Shown here: piece by piece, positions 8,841 to 18,317 of the stretch | Position numbering within the stretch: position 1 is the first letter of the stretch | Layout of the letters: each line of letters begins with the position of its first letter | Origin: Thalassospira lucentensis | Lineage (GTDB): Bacteria > Pseudomonadota > Alphaproteobacteria > Rhodospirillales > Thalassospiraceae | Length of the DNA: 64,000 bases | Direction: 5' to 3' | Assembly: GCF_001613805.1 (NCBI RefSeq) | Contig: NZ_LPVY01000011.1 | Coordinates: 1 to 64,000, forward strand | The notes under the pieces: generated by a model | The model's input: only the letters and a program-made list of their open reading frames with translations | Database searches by the model: none | Told to the model about the DNA's origin: nothing | Translations under genes and position numbers: made by a program

Positions 8841-10424
8841 ATGTCCCGTCAGGCACCCATCGGACACCGTATTCGCGGACGCCGCAAAGACATCGGCCTC
8901 ACGCAGAATGCCCTGGCCAAGGCCGCGGGAATTTCGCCCTCTTATCTCAATCTGATCGAACATAACCGCCGTGCGATTGGCGGTGGATTACTGCTGCGCC
9001 TGGCAAGCGCACTTGAAATCCAGCCCCATGCCCTGTCAGGGTCGGAAGAAAGCCGACTGCTTGCCGATCTTGGTGAAGCCGCAACCGATCCGGTATTTCG
9101 TGAAACACCGCTGATCCCCCGTGAATTTCCGGCAATGATCGCCGCAGCACCAGGCATGATTTCCGCCTTCCTGTCGCTTTATCGCGCCTATCGCAACGGG
9201 CTTGAGGAAATTGACAATCTGTCCGAACGGCTCAGCCACGATCCGTTCCTGGCCGAGGCCAGCCATTCAATCCTGACCCGCATCACATCAATCCGGACAG
9301 TTGCCGAAATCTTTGACGATTACGATGACCTGCCTGCCGAACAACGGGCGCGCTTCAATGCAACCCTGGTGCGGGAATCCCAAAGACTGGCAGAATCAGC
9401 AACCGAGATTTTCAGCTTCCTTGAACGCGGTGATGCCGGGCGCCCTGCCGCCAGCCCCGCCGAGGAAGTCGACGACCTGCTTTATGACAATGCCAACTAT
9501 TTCCCGACACTCGAAGATCGGGCCGATGAAATGCGGGCTGTCATTGATCCTGCAGGCGGATTGTTTCTGACCGACCTGATCAAGCATCTGGAACGACGTC
9601 ATCAAATCCGGGTTGATCGTTTGCCCCCCGAAGATTTGCCCGCATCGGGGTTCGACTGGAACCGCGCGGATTCCCACCTCAGATTTTCGCGCGCGATGCC
9701 GATCACCTCGACACGCTTTCATGCTGCACGGATCATTTGCCGACTGGAAGGCGAGGATACGGTCAATGACATTCTGGACCGCGCCAACCTTGGCACCGAT
9801 GCCGCCCGCCAACGCGCAGGCGAGGCCCTGATATCCTATTTCGCAGCGGCCCTTCTGTTCCCCTATGACAGCTTCCGGGCCGAGGCCCAGATTTTGCGGC
9901 ATGACATCGAATTGCTGCAGCAACGCTTTGCCTCAAGCTGGGAGCAGGTCTGCCACCGCCTGACGACCTTGCGCCGCCCGGGTGCAGAAGGCATTCCTTT
10001 CCATTTCATGCGCACCGATATTGCCGGCAACATTTCCAAACGTTTTTCGGCATCCGGCCTGCAATTGCCACGTTACAGCGGCGCCTGCCCCCGTTGGGTG
10101 GTCCACGAAGCCTATTTGACGCCAGAACGGGTAATACCGCAATTTGTTCGCCTGCCCGATGAAAGCGAATATCTTTTTATTGCGCGTGCGGTACGTACTG
10201 GTGCCGGAGGGTATCGGGTGCCGCAATCGGTTTATTCCGTTATGATCGGTTGCGACACGGCCTTTGCCCGTGACATTGTTTATGCGGACGGATTGCCGCT
10301 TGATACCCCGCAGGCAGCCGTTCCGGTTGGCATTGGGTGCCGACAATGCCCACGTGAAGAATGCATGCAGCGCGCCTATGCGGTTGCCGATACAGGGCAC
10401 GAGATCCATACCACCCCAAAGTAG
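8841..10424 (+). CDS. ScfR-family XRE/ImmA-domain transcriptional regulator
   Basis: A 527-residue protein with an N-terminal Xre helix-turn-helix (GHRIRGRRKDIGLTQNALAKAAGISPSYLNLIE), a central region with an ImmA/IrrE-like segment without an HExxH motif, and the C-terminal DUF2083-type cysteine cluster CRQCPREECMQRA. This is the architecture of ScfR/RamB regulators of acetate, propionate and glyoxylate metabolism, which sense short-chain acyl-CoA. The ATG at 8841 is preferred, with AAAAGGG about 7 nt upstream, over a TTG seven codons earlier. It diverges from the Liv-type operon and probably controls it. Confidence 0.88.
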   Translation: MSRQAPIGHRIRGRRKDIGLTQNALAKAAGISPSYLNLIEHNRRAIGGGLLLRLASALEIQPHALSGSEESRLLADLGEAATDPVFRETPLIPREFPAMIAAAPGMISAFLSLYRAYRNGLEEIDNLSERLSHDPFLAEASHSILTRITSIRTVAEIFDDYDDLPAEQRARFNATLVRESQRLAESATEIFSFLERGDAGRPAASPAEEVDDLLYDNANYFPTLEDRADEMRAVIDPAGGLFLTDLIKHLERRHQIRVDRLPPEDLPASGFDWNRADSHLRFSRAMPITSTRFHAARIICRLEGEDTVNDILDRANLGTDAARQRAGEALISYFAAALLFPYDSFRAEAQILRHDIELLQQRFASSWEQVCHRLTTLRRPGAEGIPFHFMRTDIAGNISKRFSASGLQLPRYSGACPRWVVHEAYLTPERVIPQFVRLPDESEYLFIARAVRTGAGGYRVPQSVYSVMIGCDTAFARDIVYADGLPLDTPQAAVPVGIGCRQCPREECMQRAYAVADTGHEIHTTPK

Positions 10425-10492
10425 CATTAAAACTCGCGCAATAACCGGTTAGGATCGAATATATAATAATTCGAATATTGGGGAGAACGTCC

Positions 10493-10876
10493 GTGACGGA
10501 GAGACCGAAGGTCCTGATAGCCGAGGACGAGGAAACCATCGTCGAATCGCTTAGCTTTCTGATGGAGAAGGAAGGCTATGACGTCAGCGTTGCAACCGAT
10601 GGCCAGATGGCCATCGCAATGATTGTGCGCGACCTTCCTGACATGGTTCTGCTTGATGTCATGATGCCGGGCTGTGACGGCTTTGATGTTGTCCGCGCCG
10701 TTCGCGAAAATCCTCAAACCCGTCCCGTTCCGATCATGATGTTGACGGCCAAAACCCGTGAGGTCGACCGACGCAAAGGACTTGAGCTTGGCGTTGACGA
10801 CTTTGTCACCAAACCGTTTTCCACCCGCGATGTGGTTTCACGCGTCAAAGCCATGCTGGCTGGCGACCGGAACTAG
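10493..10876 (+). CDS. Single-domain response regulator (CheY-like)
   Basis: A 127-residue receiver domain without an output domain. The acidic pocket is EDEE near the N terminus, the phosphoacceptor is D in VLLDVMMPG, and T and K are in MLTAKT and VTKPFS. The GTG at 10493 is chosen because GGGGAG lies seven bases upstream; an upstream TTG has none. It leads a three-gene unit with a small membrane protein and a symporter-kinase, so it is probably that kinase's phosphorylation partner or a phosphate sink. Confidence 0.88.
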   Translation: MTERPKVLIAEDEETIVESLSFLMEKEGYDVSVATDGQMAIAMIVRDLPDMVLLDVMMPGCDGFDVVRAVRENPQTRPVPIMMLTAKTREVDRRKGLELGVDDFVTKPFSTRDVVSRVKAMLAGDRN

Positions 10877-10900
10877 GCGCAAAAAAGCGGGAGCTGGCCA

Positions 10901-11125
10901 ATGACCCCACCCCGGAAACTTACCGAACGCGCCTTTGTTCTTGCCCTTGTTGCGTTCTTTGCATGGATCCCGCCTTTGGTCGGGGTCTTTTCGCTCGAAG
11001 GAACGCTGTTCGGGTTACCCATCCTGTTCGTTTATTTCTTTGCCGGCTGGGCCTTGCTTATCGGCTGCTGTGCGCTCATCACCCGCGCCCTTCGTCACAG
11101 CATCCAGACGGAGGAAAGGGAATAG
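10901..11125 (+). CDS. Small two-helix membrane protein accompanying a solute symporter
   Basis: A 74-residue protein with two hydrophobic helices (AFVLALVAFFAWIPPLVGVF and LFVYFFAGWALLIGCCALIT) and a charged tail SIQTEERE. Its size, layout and position two bases before a sodium/solute symporter-type protein match the small accessory proteins (DUF3311/DUF485/DUF997-like) encoded just upstream of such symporters. I cannot fix which family. Likely a folding or regulatory partner of the symporter domain. Confidence 0.75.
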   Translation: MTPPRKLTERAFVLALVAFFAWIPPLVGVFSLEGTLFGLPILFVYFFAGWALLIGCCALITRALRHSIQTEERE

Positions 11126-11127
11126 GC

Positions 11128-13848
11128 ATGCTGTCCTCCGAACTGGTGATCACGGTTTCGCTTGCTTATGTCGGATTGCTTTATGCCATCGCATGGTGGG
11201 GGGACAAACGGGCACGCGACGGACGATCATGGGTGCGCAATCCGACTGTCTACACCCTGTCCATTGCGGTCTATTGCACATCCTGGACATTCTATGGCGC
11301 GGTCGGGTCGGCTGCACGAAACGGCCTTGAATATCTGACGATCTATCTCGGACCGACAGTCATTTTCCTTGGATGGTGGTTTTTGCTGCGCAAGATGCTA
11401 CGCATCTCCAAGGCGCATCGCATCACATCCATCGCCGATTTCATTTCATCGCGCTATGGCAAAAGCACGCAATTGTCGATGCTGGTTACCCTGATCACGG
11501 TGATCGGAACAACGCCTTATATCGCGCTCCAGCTTAAGGCGATTGCCACCAGCTATACCGTTCTGACCGTCTGGGGCGGGGCGATGACCGGCCCGGTCGT
11601 CAATCAGGTACCCATGTTTGCCGATAGCGGCTTTTGGGCAGCCCTTGGTCTTGCCCTTTTTGGCATTCTGTTTGGCACCCGGTTTATTGATGCGGATGAA
11701 CATCACGAAGGCATGGTCGCAGCCATCGCCTTTGAAAGCCTTGTTAAAATGTTCGCCCTGCTTGCTGTCGGCATTTTTGTCTGCTTCTTCATGTTTGCCG
11801 GATTGGGTGATCTGTTTGATCAGGCCGCGGCAAATCCACAAACCGCATCCTTGCTGCAACTGCCCGAAAACGGCAGCGCACGCTGGATGACGTTGATGAT
11901 GCTGTCCATGGCGGCAATCCTGACATTGCCGCGGCAGTTTCAGGTCATCATCGTCGAAAATGTCGATGAACGCCACCTGTCGACCGCAAGCTGGGCCTTT
12001 CCGCTTTATCTGCTGGCGATGAATTTGTTCGTCCTGCCAATTGCCTTGGCGGGCCTTGGCGTTTTGCCAAGCTGGGCAGATCCGGATTTCTTTGTGATTT
12101 CCGTACCTCTTTTTGAAGGTCATTCGCTACTGGCCCTGATTGCCTATGTCGGTGGATTATCGGCCAGCACCAGCATGGTGATTGTTGCAACGATTGCGTT
12201 GTCGACCATGGTCTGCAACGACCTTGTCGTTCCCGCCTTGCTGCGCATTCGCTGGCTGCGCGTCACCGAACGCGATGATCTTACCGGCCTTCTGATTTTT
12301 ATCCGGCGCGCTTCCATCGTGCTGGTCGTGTTTATGGGCTTTGCCTATTACCGGTCGGCCGGAGCCAGCGATGCATTGGCAGAAATCGGTCTGATATCCT
12401 TTGCCTCCACCGCACAATTCATCCCGATCATGATTGGCGGTCTTTATTGGAAGGGAGGCACCAAAACCGGTGCGCAGGTCGGCCTTGTGATCGGTTTTGC
12501 AATCTGGGCCTATACCCTGCTGCTGCCATCGCTTGCCGATAGCGGCTGGATGAACCCGACACTGATCGAACATGGTGCATTTGGTCACCCCTGGCTTCGA
12601 CCGGAAAGCCTGTTTGGCTTAACCGGGTTCGAACCACTCACCCATGCCCTGATCTGGTCAATCACACTCAATACAGCGGCCTATGTCCTGATCAGCCTGT
12701 TCACATCGCCAAGCGCGTTGGAACGCATTCAGGCCACCCTGTTTGTCGATGCGTTTCTGCGCAAAGGTCAGGAAACAGTTATCTGGCGGTCATCAGCAAC
12801 GATTGACGATCTGTATGAACTGGTTGAACGTTTTCTGGGCCGTGAACGTGCGTTTCATTCCTTTCGCGATTTCGGCTGGACGCGCGAAACGCCCTGGCGC
12901 GGCAAAGGCGAAGCCAATGCCGACATGATCGCCTTTACCGAACGGCTGCTTGCCGGGTCCATCGGGGCCGCGTCGGCGCGCGTAATGGTTTCCTCTGTCG
13001 CCAAGGGAGAAATGGTCAGTCTTGATGAAGTCCTCGAAATTCTCGAGGAAACATCACATGTGATCGAATATTCCCAGCGCCTTGAACAGAAATCGCACGA
13101 ATTGGAACGTGCAGCGGCCGAACTTCGCGCTGCCAATGAACGGCTTAAGGAACTTGATCGCCTGAAAGACGAATTCCTGACCATGGTCAGTCACGAATTC
13201 AGAACACCGCTGACGTCGATCCGGTCCTTCTCCGAAATCCTTGTCGACACACCGGAACTCGATCCGGAACGCGCCGAACATTTCATGGGAATTATCGTAC
13301 GCGAAAGCGAACGCCTGACCCGTCTGATTGACGACCATCTTGATCTTGCCAGGCTTGAGGCCGGTCATTCCGACTGGCGCCCGGAAAATGTTGATCCGCG
13401 GTCCGTCCTTGACGAAAGCGTCGAAGCAATCAAAGGGTTGCTCGACAACAAGGGGGTTGATCTGGAACTCGACTTGTCGCCCGCGACTGTCACGCTGCAT
13501 GTGGATCGCGACCGGCTTACACAGGTCTTTATCAACCTGCTGTCAAACGCTGCAAAATTCTCCGCAGCCCGTGATCCCAGCGTAAAGGTCCGCGGTGAAG
13601 TTATGGATGGTGGTTATCTTGTTTCGATCACCGATAACGGAAACGGCATCACCAAAGACGAACAGGCGGTAATCTTCAATAAATTTGCCCGTGGCGGCAA
13701 ATACCCCGATGACAAACCCCGCCCGTCCGGTTCCGGTCTTGGTCTGGCTATCGCCAGACATGTCGTGGAACACTGCAAAGGCAAGATCTGGGTTGAGAGT
13801 CCACCGGGTCGTGGTGCGACCTTCAGGGTGTTTGTTCCCGCCGCCTGA
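11128..13848 (+). CDS. Sodium/solute symporter-fused sensor histidine kinase (CbrA-like)
   Basis: A 906-residue hybrid. The first ~550 residues are a 12-13-helix SSS-family transporter fold starting MLSSELVITVSLAYVGLLY and containing SIADFISSRYGKS and IGTTPYIALQLKAI. A linker and coiled coil (QKSHELERAAAELRAANERLKELDRLKDE) join it to a HisKA/HATPase_c kinase with phosphoacceptor H689 in VSHEFRTPL, an N box INLLSNAAKFS, and G boxes DNGNG and GSGLGLAI. There is no receiver domain; the CheY-like gene upstream may fill that role. By analogy with CbrA it may sense or transport a carbon or nitrogen source. An ATG 2 nt after the previous stop is the start. Confidence 0.93.
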   Translation: MLSSELVITVSLAYVGLLYAIAWWGDKRARDGRSWVRNPTVYTLSIAVYCTSWTFYGAVGSAARNGLEYLTIYLGPTVIFLGWWFLLRKMLRISKAHRITSIADFISSRYGKSTQLSMLVTLITVIGTTPYIALQLKAIATSYTVLTVWGGAMTGPVVNQVPMFADSGFWAALGLALFGILFGTRFIDADEHHEGMVAAIAFESLVKMFALLAVGIFVCFFMFAGLGDLFDQAAANPQTASLLQLPENGSARWMTLMMLSMAAILTLPRQFQVIIVENVDERHLSTASWAFPLYLLAMNLFVLPIALAGLGVLPSWADPDFFVISVPLFEGHSLLALIAYVGGLSASTSMVIVATIALSTMVCNDLVVPALLRIRWLRVTERDDLTGLLIFIRRASIVLVVFMGFAYYRSAGASDALAEIGLISFASTAQFIPIMIGGLYWKGGTKTGAQVGLVIGFAIWAYTLLLPSLADSGWMNPTLIEHGAFGHPWLRPESLFGLTGFEPLTHALIWSITLNTAAYVLISLFTSPSALERIQATLFVDAFLRKGQETVIWRSSATIDDLYELVERFLGRERAFHSFRDFGWTRETPWRGKGEANADMIAFTERLLAGSIGAASARVMVSSVAKGEMVSLDEVLEILEETSHVIEYSQRLEQKSHELERAAAELRAANERLKELDRLKDEFLTMVSHEFRTPLTSIRSFSEILVDTPELDPERAEHFMGIIVRESERLTRLIDDHLDLARLEAGHSDWRPENVDPRSVLDESVEAIKGLLDNKGVDLELDLSPATVTLHVDRDRLTQVFINLLSNAAKFSAARDPSVKVRGEVMDGGYLVSITDNGNGITKDEQAVIFNKFARGGKYPDDKPRPSGSGLGLAIARHVVEHCKGKIWVESPPGRGATFRVFVPAA

Positions 13849-13953
13849 TTGCCAGCCACCCCTCATTTTAACCATTCCAATTGGCGTTTACCCATCGGTT
13901 ACCCCCGCTCATCAGAAGATAAATCACTGTTTATCGAGAGAGATGAGGCGGTC

Positions 13954-14415
13954 ATGCAGTATCAGCTAAAAATAAACGGAGAATCCCGTACCGTCGAAGC
14001 AGAACCTGGCACCCCGCTATTATGGGTTCTGCGTGACGGTCTGGAACTTACCGGCACCAAGTTTGGATGTGGCGTTGCCTATTGCGGCGCCTGTACCGTT
14101 CACATTGACGGGTACCCGACCCGTTCCTGCCAGACCTTTATTGAAGACGCTGTCGACAGCGAAATCACGACGATTGAAGGCGCAACCGACAAGATTGCCC
14201 AAGCGGTTCAGGCCGCATGGCGCGAAAAGGACGTCGTACAATGTGGCTGGTGTCAATCCGGACAGATCATGTCGGCCATCGGCCTTCTGACCGAAAATCC
14301 GAAACCGACGGATGATGAAATCAAGGAATACATGTACGGCAATGCGTGCCGTTGTGTGACCTATGTACGCATCAACGAAGCCATCAAACTGGCGTCTGAA
14401 AAGCTGGAGGCATAA
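13954..14415 (+). CDS. iorA: Isoquinoline 1-oxidoreductase-type alpha subunit, [2Fe-2S] protein
   Basis: A 153-residue iron-sulfur subunit. The plant-type [2Fe-2S] site is in KFGCGVAYCGACTVH and the second cluster in QCGWCQSGQIM with NACRCVTY. It passes electrons from the molybdenum centre of IorB. Length and motifs match IorA of the molybdenum hydroxylase family. The ATG at 13954 gives the normal N terminus (MQYQLKINGESR) and has a purine-rich site just upstream; 105 nt separate it from the symporter-kinase. The name reflects the family; the true heterocycle or aldehyde substrate is unknown. Confidence 0.9.
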   Translation: MQYQLKINGESRTVEAEPGTPLLWVLRDGLELTGTKFGCGVAYCGACTVHIDGYPTRSCQTFIEDAVDSEITTIEGATDKIAQAVQAAWREKDVVQCGWCQSGQIMSAIGLLTENPKPTDDEIKEYMYGNACRCVTYVRINEAIKLASEKLEA

Positions 14416-14418
14416 GTC

Positions 14419-16587
14419 ATGACAATCAATGTATCACGTCGCGGCTTCATGATCGGATCAGCCGCCGGTACCGCCGCCCTTCTGGTCGGCGTCAATGCCA
14501 AAGGCGTTCTTGCAGCAGGCAGCAGTGTGGCTGCCGCAACCGACCTTAACCCGTTTGTCAAAATCGATGCCGATGGCACGGTAACCGTCATCATCAAACA
14601 TTTTGAAATGGGCCAAGGCACGACCACCGGCCTGACGACACTGGTTGCCGAGGAACTCGACGCTGACTGGGCCACGGTTCAGACGGCATTCGCCCCTGCC
14701 GACAATGAACGTTATGCCAACCTGTTCTTCCATGCACAGGGAACCGGTGGCTCAACATCCATCGCCAATTCCTTCATGCAATATCGCGAAGCCGGTGCAG
14801 CAGCGCGTGATCTTCTGGTCCGTGCGGCCGCCCAGAACTGGGGTGTCGATGCCAGCAGCATCACCGTTGAAAACGGTATGCTGAAATCCGGTGGCAATTC
14901 CGGTCATTTCGGAGAATTTGTTGCGATTGCAGCAACCCTTGAGGCGGTTGAAAAACCAACCGTTAAAACCCCGGATCAGTTCAAGCTGATTGGCAGCGAC
15001 AAACTGCATCGCAAGGACAACACCGACAAGACGAACGGCACCGCAATCTTTGCAATGGATGTCAATCTGCCGGGGATGATCTATGCCGCGATCATGCGCA
15101 GCCCGAAATTCGGTGGCACCGTCACCTCCTTTGACGACACTGCGTCCAAAGATGTTGCAGGGTTCATTGCTGCACAAATTCTGCCGAACAAGGCAGGAGT
15201 TGTGGCGTTTGGCAAAAACACCTGGGCTGCGTTTCAGGCACGTGATGCCCTTTCTGTTGAATGGGATTTCAGCCAGGCCGAAACACGCAGCACGGATGCC
15301 ATGATTGCCGATCACAAGGCACTGCTTGATGCGCCGCAGTTTGACGCCAATCATGAAGTCCCGCTGGCATCCGTTGAACCGCTTCTGGCCAATGCCACCA
15401 AAACCATTGATGCAGAATTCACCTTCCCGTTTCTGGCCCATGCACCGCTGGAGCCGGAAAACTGCATCATCGAGCCAACCGAAAATGGCGTTCGCCTACA
15501 TGATGGCTGCCAGTTTCCGACCCTGACCCGGCCAATGGTCGCAGCCGCCCTTGGACTGGAACCGTCACAGGTCGAGATCAGAACGCTTTATGCCGGCGGT
15601 TCGTTCGGTCGTCGTGCCAACGGCGCCTCGGACTATAATGTCGAAGCCGCCATGGCCTTTGCCGTTTCGGGCCGCAAGGTTCCGGTCAAACTGGTCTGGA
15701 GCCGCGAAGACGATATTCGCGGCGGTTATTACCGCCCAATGGCCGTACACCGGGCAAAAATCGGTCTGGATAGTGATGGCAAGATTATTGGCTGGGATCA
15801 CCGGATGGCTGTCAAATCCATCATGAAGGGTGGCCCGATGGAAGGTATGGTACAGGATGGCATCGACCCGACATCGGTCGAGGGTGTCACCGAAAGTCTT
15901 TATACCATCCCCAACCATGGCATCGGGTTAAGCGACTTCCAGACCCCGACCCCCATATTGTGGTGGCGTTCGGTGGGACATACCCACACCGGATATGTCA
16001 TGGAAACACTGATGGATATGCTCGCAATCGAAACGGGGCAGGACCCGATCGAAATGCGCCTTGCGATGCTTGATCCGGCAGGCACCAATCAGGCCCGCAT
16101 GATCGAAGCCATCAAGCTTGTCCGTGAGATATCCGGATGGGAAAAGGGCGACAAACGTGGTTTTGCCGCGCACCTTTCGTTCAATACCTGCGTTGCGGTT
16201 GTTGCCGACGTAACGGTCGAGGACACCAGTGTGCATGTGAACAAACTGTTCATGGCGGTTGAATGCGGGGTAGCAGTTAACCCCGATGTCATCCGCGCAC
16301 AGATGGAAGGCGGTGCTGGTTACGCATTATGTGCCGCCTTCCGCAACGAAATCACCCTGACGGATGGTGAAGTCGACCAGTTCAACTTCCCGGATTACGA
16401 ACTGCTTCGAAATGCCGAAATGCCTGCCATCGAAGTGGCAATTGTTCAATCGAACAATGCCCCTACGGGCGTTGGCGAACCGGGCGTCCCCCCGACCGCT
16501 CCGGCTGTTGCCAACGCCATTTTTGCCAAAACCGGAAAACGGATCACGGATCTTCCGATGACCAAAGCCGGTTTCGACTTCGTGTAA
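14419..16587 (+). CDS. iorB: Isoquinoline 1-oxidoreductase-type beta subunit, molybdopterin-binding, Tat-exported
   Basis: A 722-residue molybdenum subunit of the xanthine oxidase superfamily. A twin-arginine signal, SRRGFMIGSAAGTAALLVG, shows export to the periplasm in the folded state, as is usual for IorB. The catalytic glutamate is visible near the C terminus in GVGEPGVPPTAPAVANAI, and cofactor contacts lie around GGSFGRRA (residue ~393). It hydroxylates an N-heterocycle or aldehyde with water as the oxygen source. It starts 3 nt after iorA. No cytochrome c subunit, which many periplasmic members use as electron acceptor, is present nearby. Confidence 0.9.
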   Translation: MTINVSRRGFMIGSAAGTAALLVGVNAKGVLAAGSSVAAATDLNPFVKIDADGTVTVIIKHFEMGQGTTTGLTTLVAEELDADWATVQTAFAPADNERYANLFFHAQGTGGSTSIANSFMQYREAGAAARDLLVRAAAQNWGVDASSITVENGMLKSGGNSGHFGEFVAIAATLEAVEKPTVKTPDQFKLIGSDKLHRKDNTDKTNGTAIFAMDVNLPGMIYAAIMRSPKFGGTVTSFDDTASKDVAGFIAAQILPNKAGVVAFGKNTWAAFQARDALSVEWDFSQAETRSTDAMIADHKALLDAPQFDANHEVPLASVEPLLANATKTIDAEFTFPFLAHAPLEPENCIIEPTENGVRLHDGCQFPTLTRPMVAAALGLEPSQVEIRTLYAGGSFGRRANGASDYNVEAAMAFAVSGRKVPVKLVWSREDDIRGGYYRPMAVHRAKIGLDSDGKIIGWDHRMAVKSIMKGGPMEGMVQDGIDPTSVEGVTESLYTIPNHGIGLSDFQTPTPILWWRSVGHTHTGYVMETLMDMLAIETGQDPIEMRLAMLDPAGTNQARMIEAIKLVREISGWEKGDKRGFAAHLSFNTCVAVVADVTVEDTSVHVNKLFMAVECGVAVNPDVIRAQMEGGAGYALCAAFRNEITLTDGEVDQFNFPDYELLRNAEMPAIEVAIVQSNNAPTGVGEPGVPPTAPAVANAIFAKTGKRITDLPMTKAGFDFV

Positions 16588-16594
16588 GGCATGT

Positions 16595-16636
16595 TGCCCG
16601 GGGGGCATTTTCGGGTCCCCACCCGTCCCCCGGGCA
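16595..16636 (+). other. GC-rich stem-loop between iorB and xdhC
   Basis: TGCCCGGGGG and CCCCCGGGCA form a perfect 10-bp stem with a 22-nt loop, followed by GCCCCTTTT. It begins 7 nt after the iorB stop. It may be a partial terminator that reduces expression of the maturation genes relative to the enzyme. Confidence 0.6.
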
Positions 16637-16658
16637 GCCCCTTTTGCGGGAGCACATC

Positions 16659-17654
16659 ATGAGTAACCAGTTATCGGCCATGCTACGCGTCTGGCAGGAA
16701 AACAAGACAGATACCGAATGGGTTTTGGGTACGGTTTATCGCACAGAGGGTTCGGCCTATCGCAAGGCCGGGGCCATGATGCTGATCAACGGGCAGGGGC
16801 AGCAATTCGGGCTGCTTAGCGGCGGCTGCCTTGAAGCCGATATCATTCGTAACGCAAGGCGCGCCATGGTTACCGGCAAAACGGTCATGCTGGTTTATGA
16901 TGGAAATGACGAAGACGACCTGTCTTTCCGGCTGGGCGTTGGTTGCGGCGGCAAGGTATTCATCATGCTGCAACCCCTTGACCACTCAAACGATCTTGGG
17001 CTTTCCGACCTGTGCGATGCTTTGATGCTGCGCCAAAGCGGTCTGTATTTTCAGAAAGTCGGCGACACTCGTGGATATTTCAAACGCTCAGATCATACCG
17101 GTCAACGCAATGCCTATATCGAAAACCGATCGGATGGTGACTGGCTTGTAACCCCGATTGTGCCTGAACCCCACATCCTGATCGTCGGGGGTGGATTGGA
17201 TGCGCGGCCTGTGGTTTCCATCGCACATGAAATGGGCTGGAAAACCACATTGGTTGACCCGCGCCCAGCGAATGCCCGCCCCGAACATTTCCCCAAGGCA
17301 GGCACCATCCTGCGTCAGATCGACACAACATTGGTTGATTATGTTGCGCAACATCGCGTCGATACGGCAATCCTGATGTCGCACAGCATTGATATCGATG
17401 CCAAGGCGCTTCAAATTCTGAAATCCAGCCAGTTGCGTCATGTTTCCATGCTGGGTCCGCGGCATCGTTTTGTCGATGTTCTTGAACGTGCGGAAATTGC
17501 CGAGCCTGCCCTGCCCTTCCCGGTAGCCAGCCCCGCCGGGATCGATATTGGCGGACAACTGCCCGAAAGCATTGCACTTTCAATGTTATCGGGTATTCAC
17601 GCGGCACTTTACAAATTTGATGCCGCCCCGGAACTCGCTCAGGCGGCAGAATGA
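16659..17654 (+). CDS. XdhC family molybdenum cofactor sulfurase/insertion chaperone
   Basis: A 331-residue XdhC/CoxI protein with the N-terminal XdhC_CoxI domain (VLGTVYRTEGSAYRKAGAMML, LSGGCLEADI, LGVGCGG) and a C-terminal Rossmann-like domain (HILIVGGGLDARPVVSIAHEMGW). These chaperones bind the molybdenum cofactor, help sulfurate it and insert it into xanthine oxidase-type enzymes, here most likely IorAB. The ATG at 16659 is favoured over an upstream TTG, with GCGGGAG before it. It overlaps the next gene, a MocA-like nucleotidyltransferase. Confidence 0.9.
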   Translation: MSNQLSAMLRVWQENKTDTEWVLGTVYRTEGSAYRKAGAMMLINGQGQQFGLLSGGCLEADIIRNARRAMVTGKTVMLVYDGNDEDDLSFRLGVGCGGKVFIMLQPLDHSNDLGLSDLCDALMLRQSGLYFQKVGDTRGYFKRSDHTGQRNAYIENRSDGDWLVTPIVPEPHILIVGGGLDARPVVSIAHEMGWKTTLVDPRPANARPEHFPKAGTILRQIDTTLVDYVAQHRVDTAILMSHSIDIDAKALQILKSSQLRHVSMLGPRHRFVDVLERAEIAEPALPFPVASPAGIDIGGQLPESIALSMLSGIHAALYKFDAAPELAQAAE

Positions 17655-18244
17655 TGAAGATTGCCGGTCTTATCCTTGCAGCAGGTGAAAGCACACGATT
17701 TGGCGGACGCAAACAGCTTGCAGATATCGATGGCAAGCCGATGCTGGAGCACGCCATTGATCAGCTTCGCCCCATTTTCAACGATGATCTTTATGTCGTG
17801 CTGGGTGCATTTCGCGATGAAATCCTTTCGGTGATCGGCAATCGTGCAAAAACCATCACGAATGATAATTGGCAATTTGGCATGGGATCATCGATTGCAG
17901 CAGGCATTGCCGGAATTTGCGCAGCCGGTACGTATGACGGCGTTCTGATCGCCCTTGCGGATCAGATCGGGTTAACCGGCAACGACTATCAGAAACTTCT
18001 GAATGCCTTTGACGGAAGCCACGTCATAGCATCCCGGTATAAGGAAATGAACGGCGTCCCCGCCCTGTTTCCAGCCGCATATTTCCCGGAACTTTCCAAG
18101 GTGGACGGCGCCCGCGGCGCACAACAGGTGCTCAATAGCAGCAGTCACGATATCAGTGCGATCGCCATGCCAAATGCAGCGTTCGACATCGACACTCAGG
18201 ATGATCTGAAACTGTTTGCCAACCGGCTTTTCGAACCGGGCTGA
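17651..18244 (+). CDS. Molybdenum cofactor cytidylyltransferase-like NTP transferase (MocA/MobA family)
   Basis: A 197-residue nucleotidyltransferase with the N-terminal loop GLILAAGESTRFGGRKQLADIDGKPMLEH and the LADQ metal-binding motif (LIALADQIGL) near residue 100. With XdhC and IorAB it forms a complete enzyme-plus-maturation set; such enzymes attach CMP to molybdopterin to give the dinucleotide cofactor used by IorAB. Two ATG codons in tandem (17651 and 17654) overlap the xdhC stop. Specificity for CTP over GTP is inferred from context. Confidence 0.85.
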   Translation: MMKIAGLILAAGESTRFGGRKQLADIDGKPMLEHAIDQLRPIFNDDLYVVLGAFRDEILSVIGNRAKTITNDNWQFGMGSSIAAGIAGICAAGTYDGVLIALADQIGLTGNDYQKLLNAFDGSHVIASRYKEMNGVPALFPAAYFPELSKVDGARGAQQVLNSSSHDISAIAMPNAAFDIDTQDDLKLFANRLFEPG

Positions 18245-18317
18245 CCTTTCACCGCTTTTAGGGCAATCTGGTATCTTCAGCATCTGGCAAAAACGGCGAA
18301 ACCGGAACCACAAGCAC

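Noticed and set aside
10963-11127. Upstream extension of the symporter-kinase
   Set aside because: Overlaps the small membrane protein in another frame and is not membrane-like; the ATG at 11128 gives the normal N terminus.
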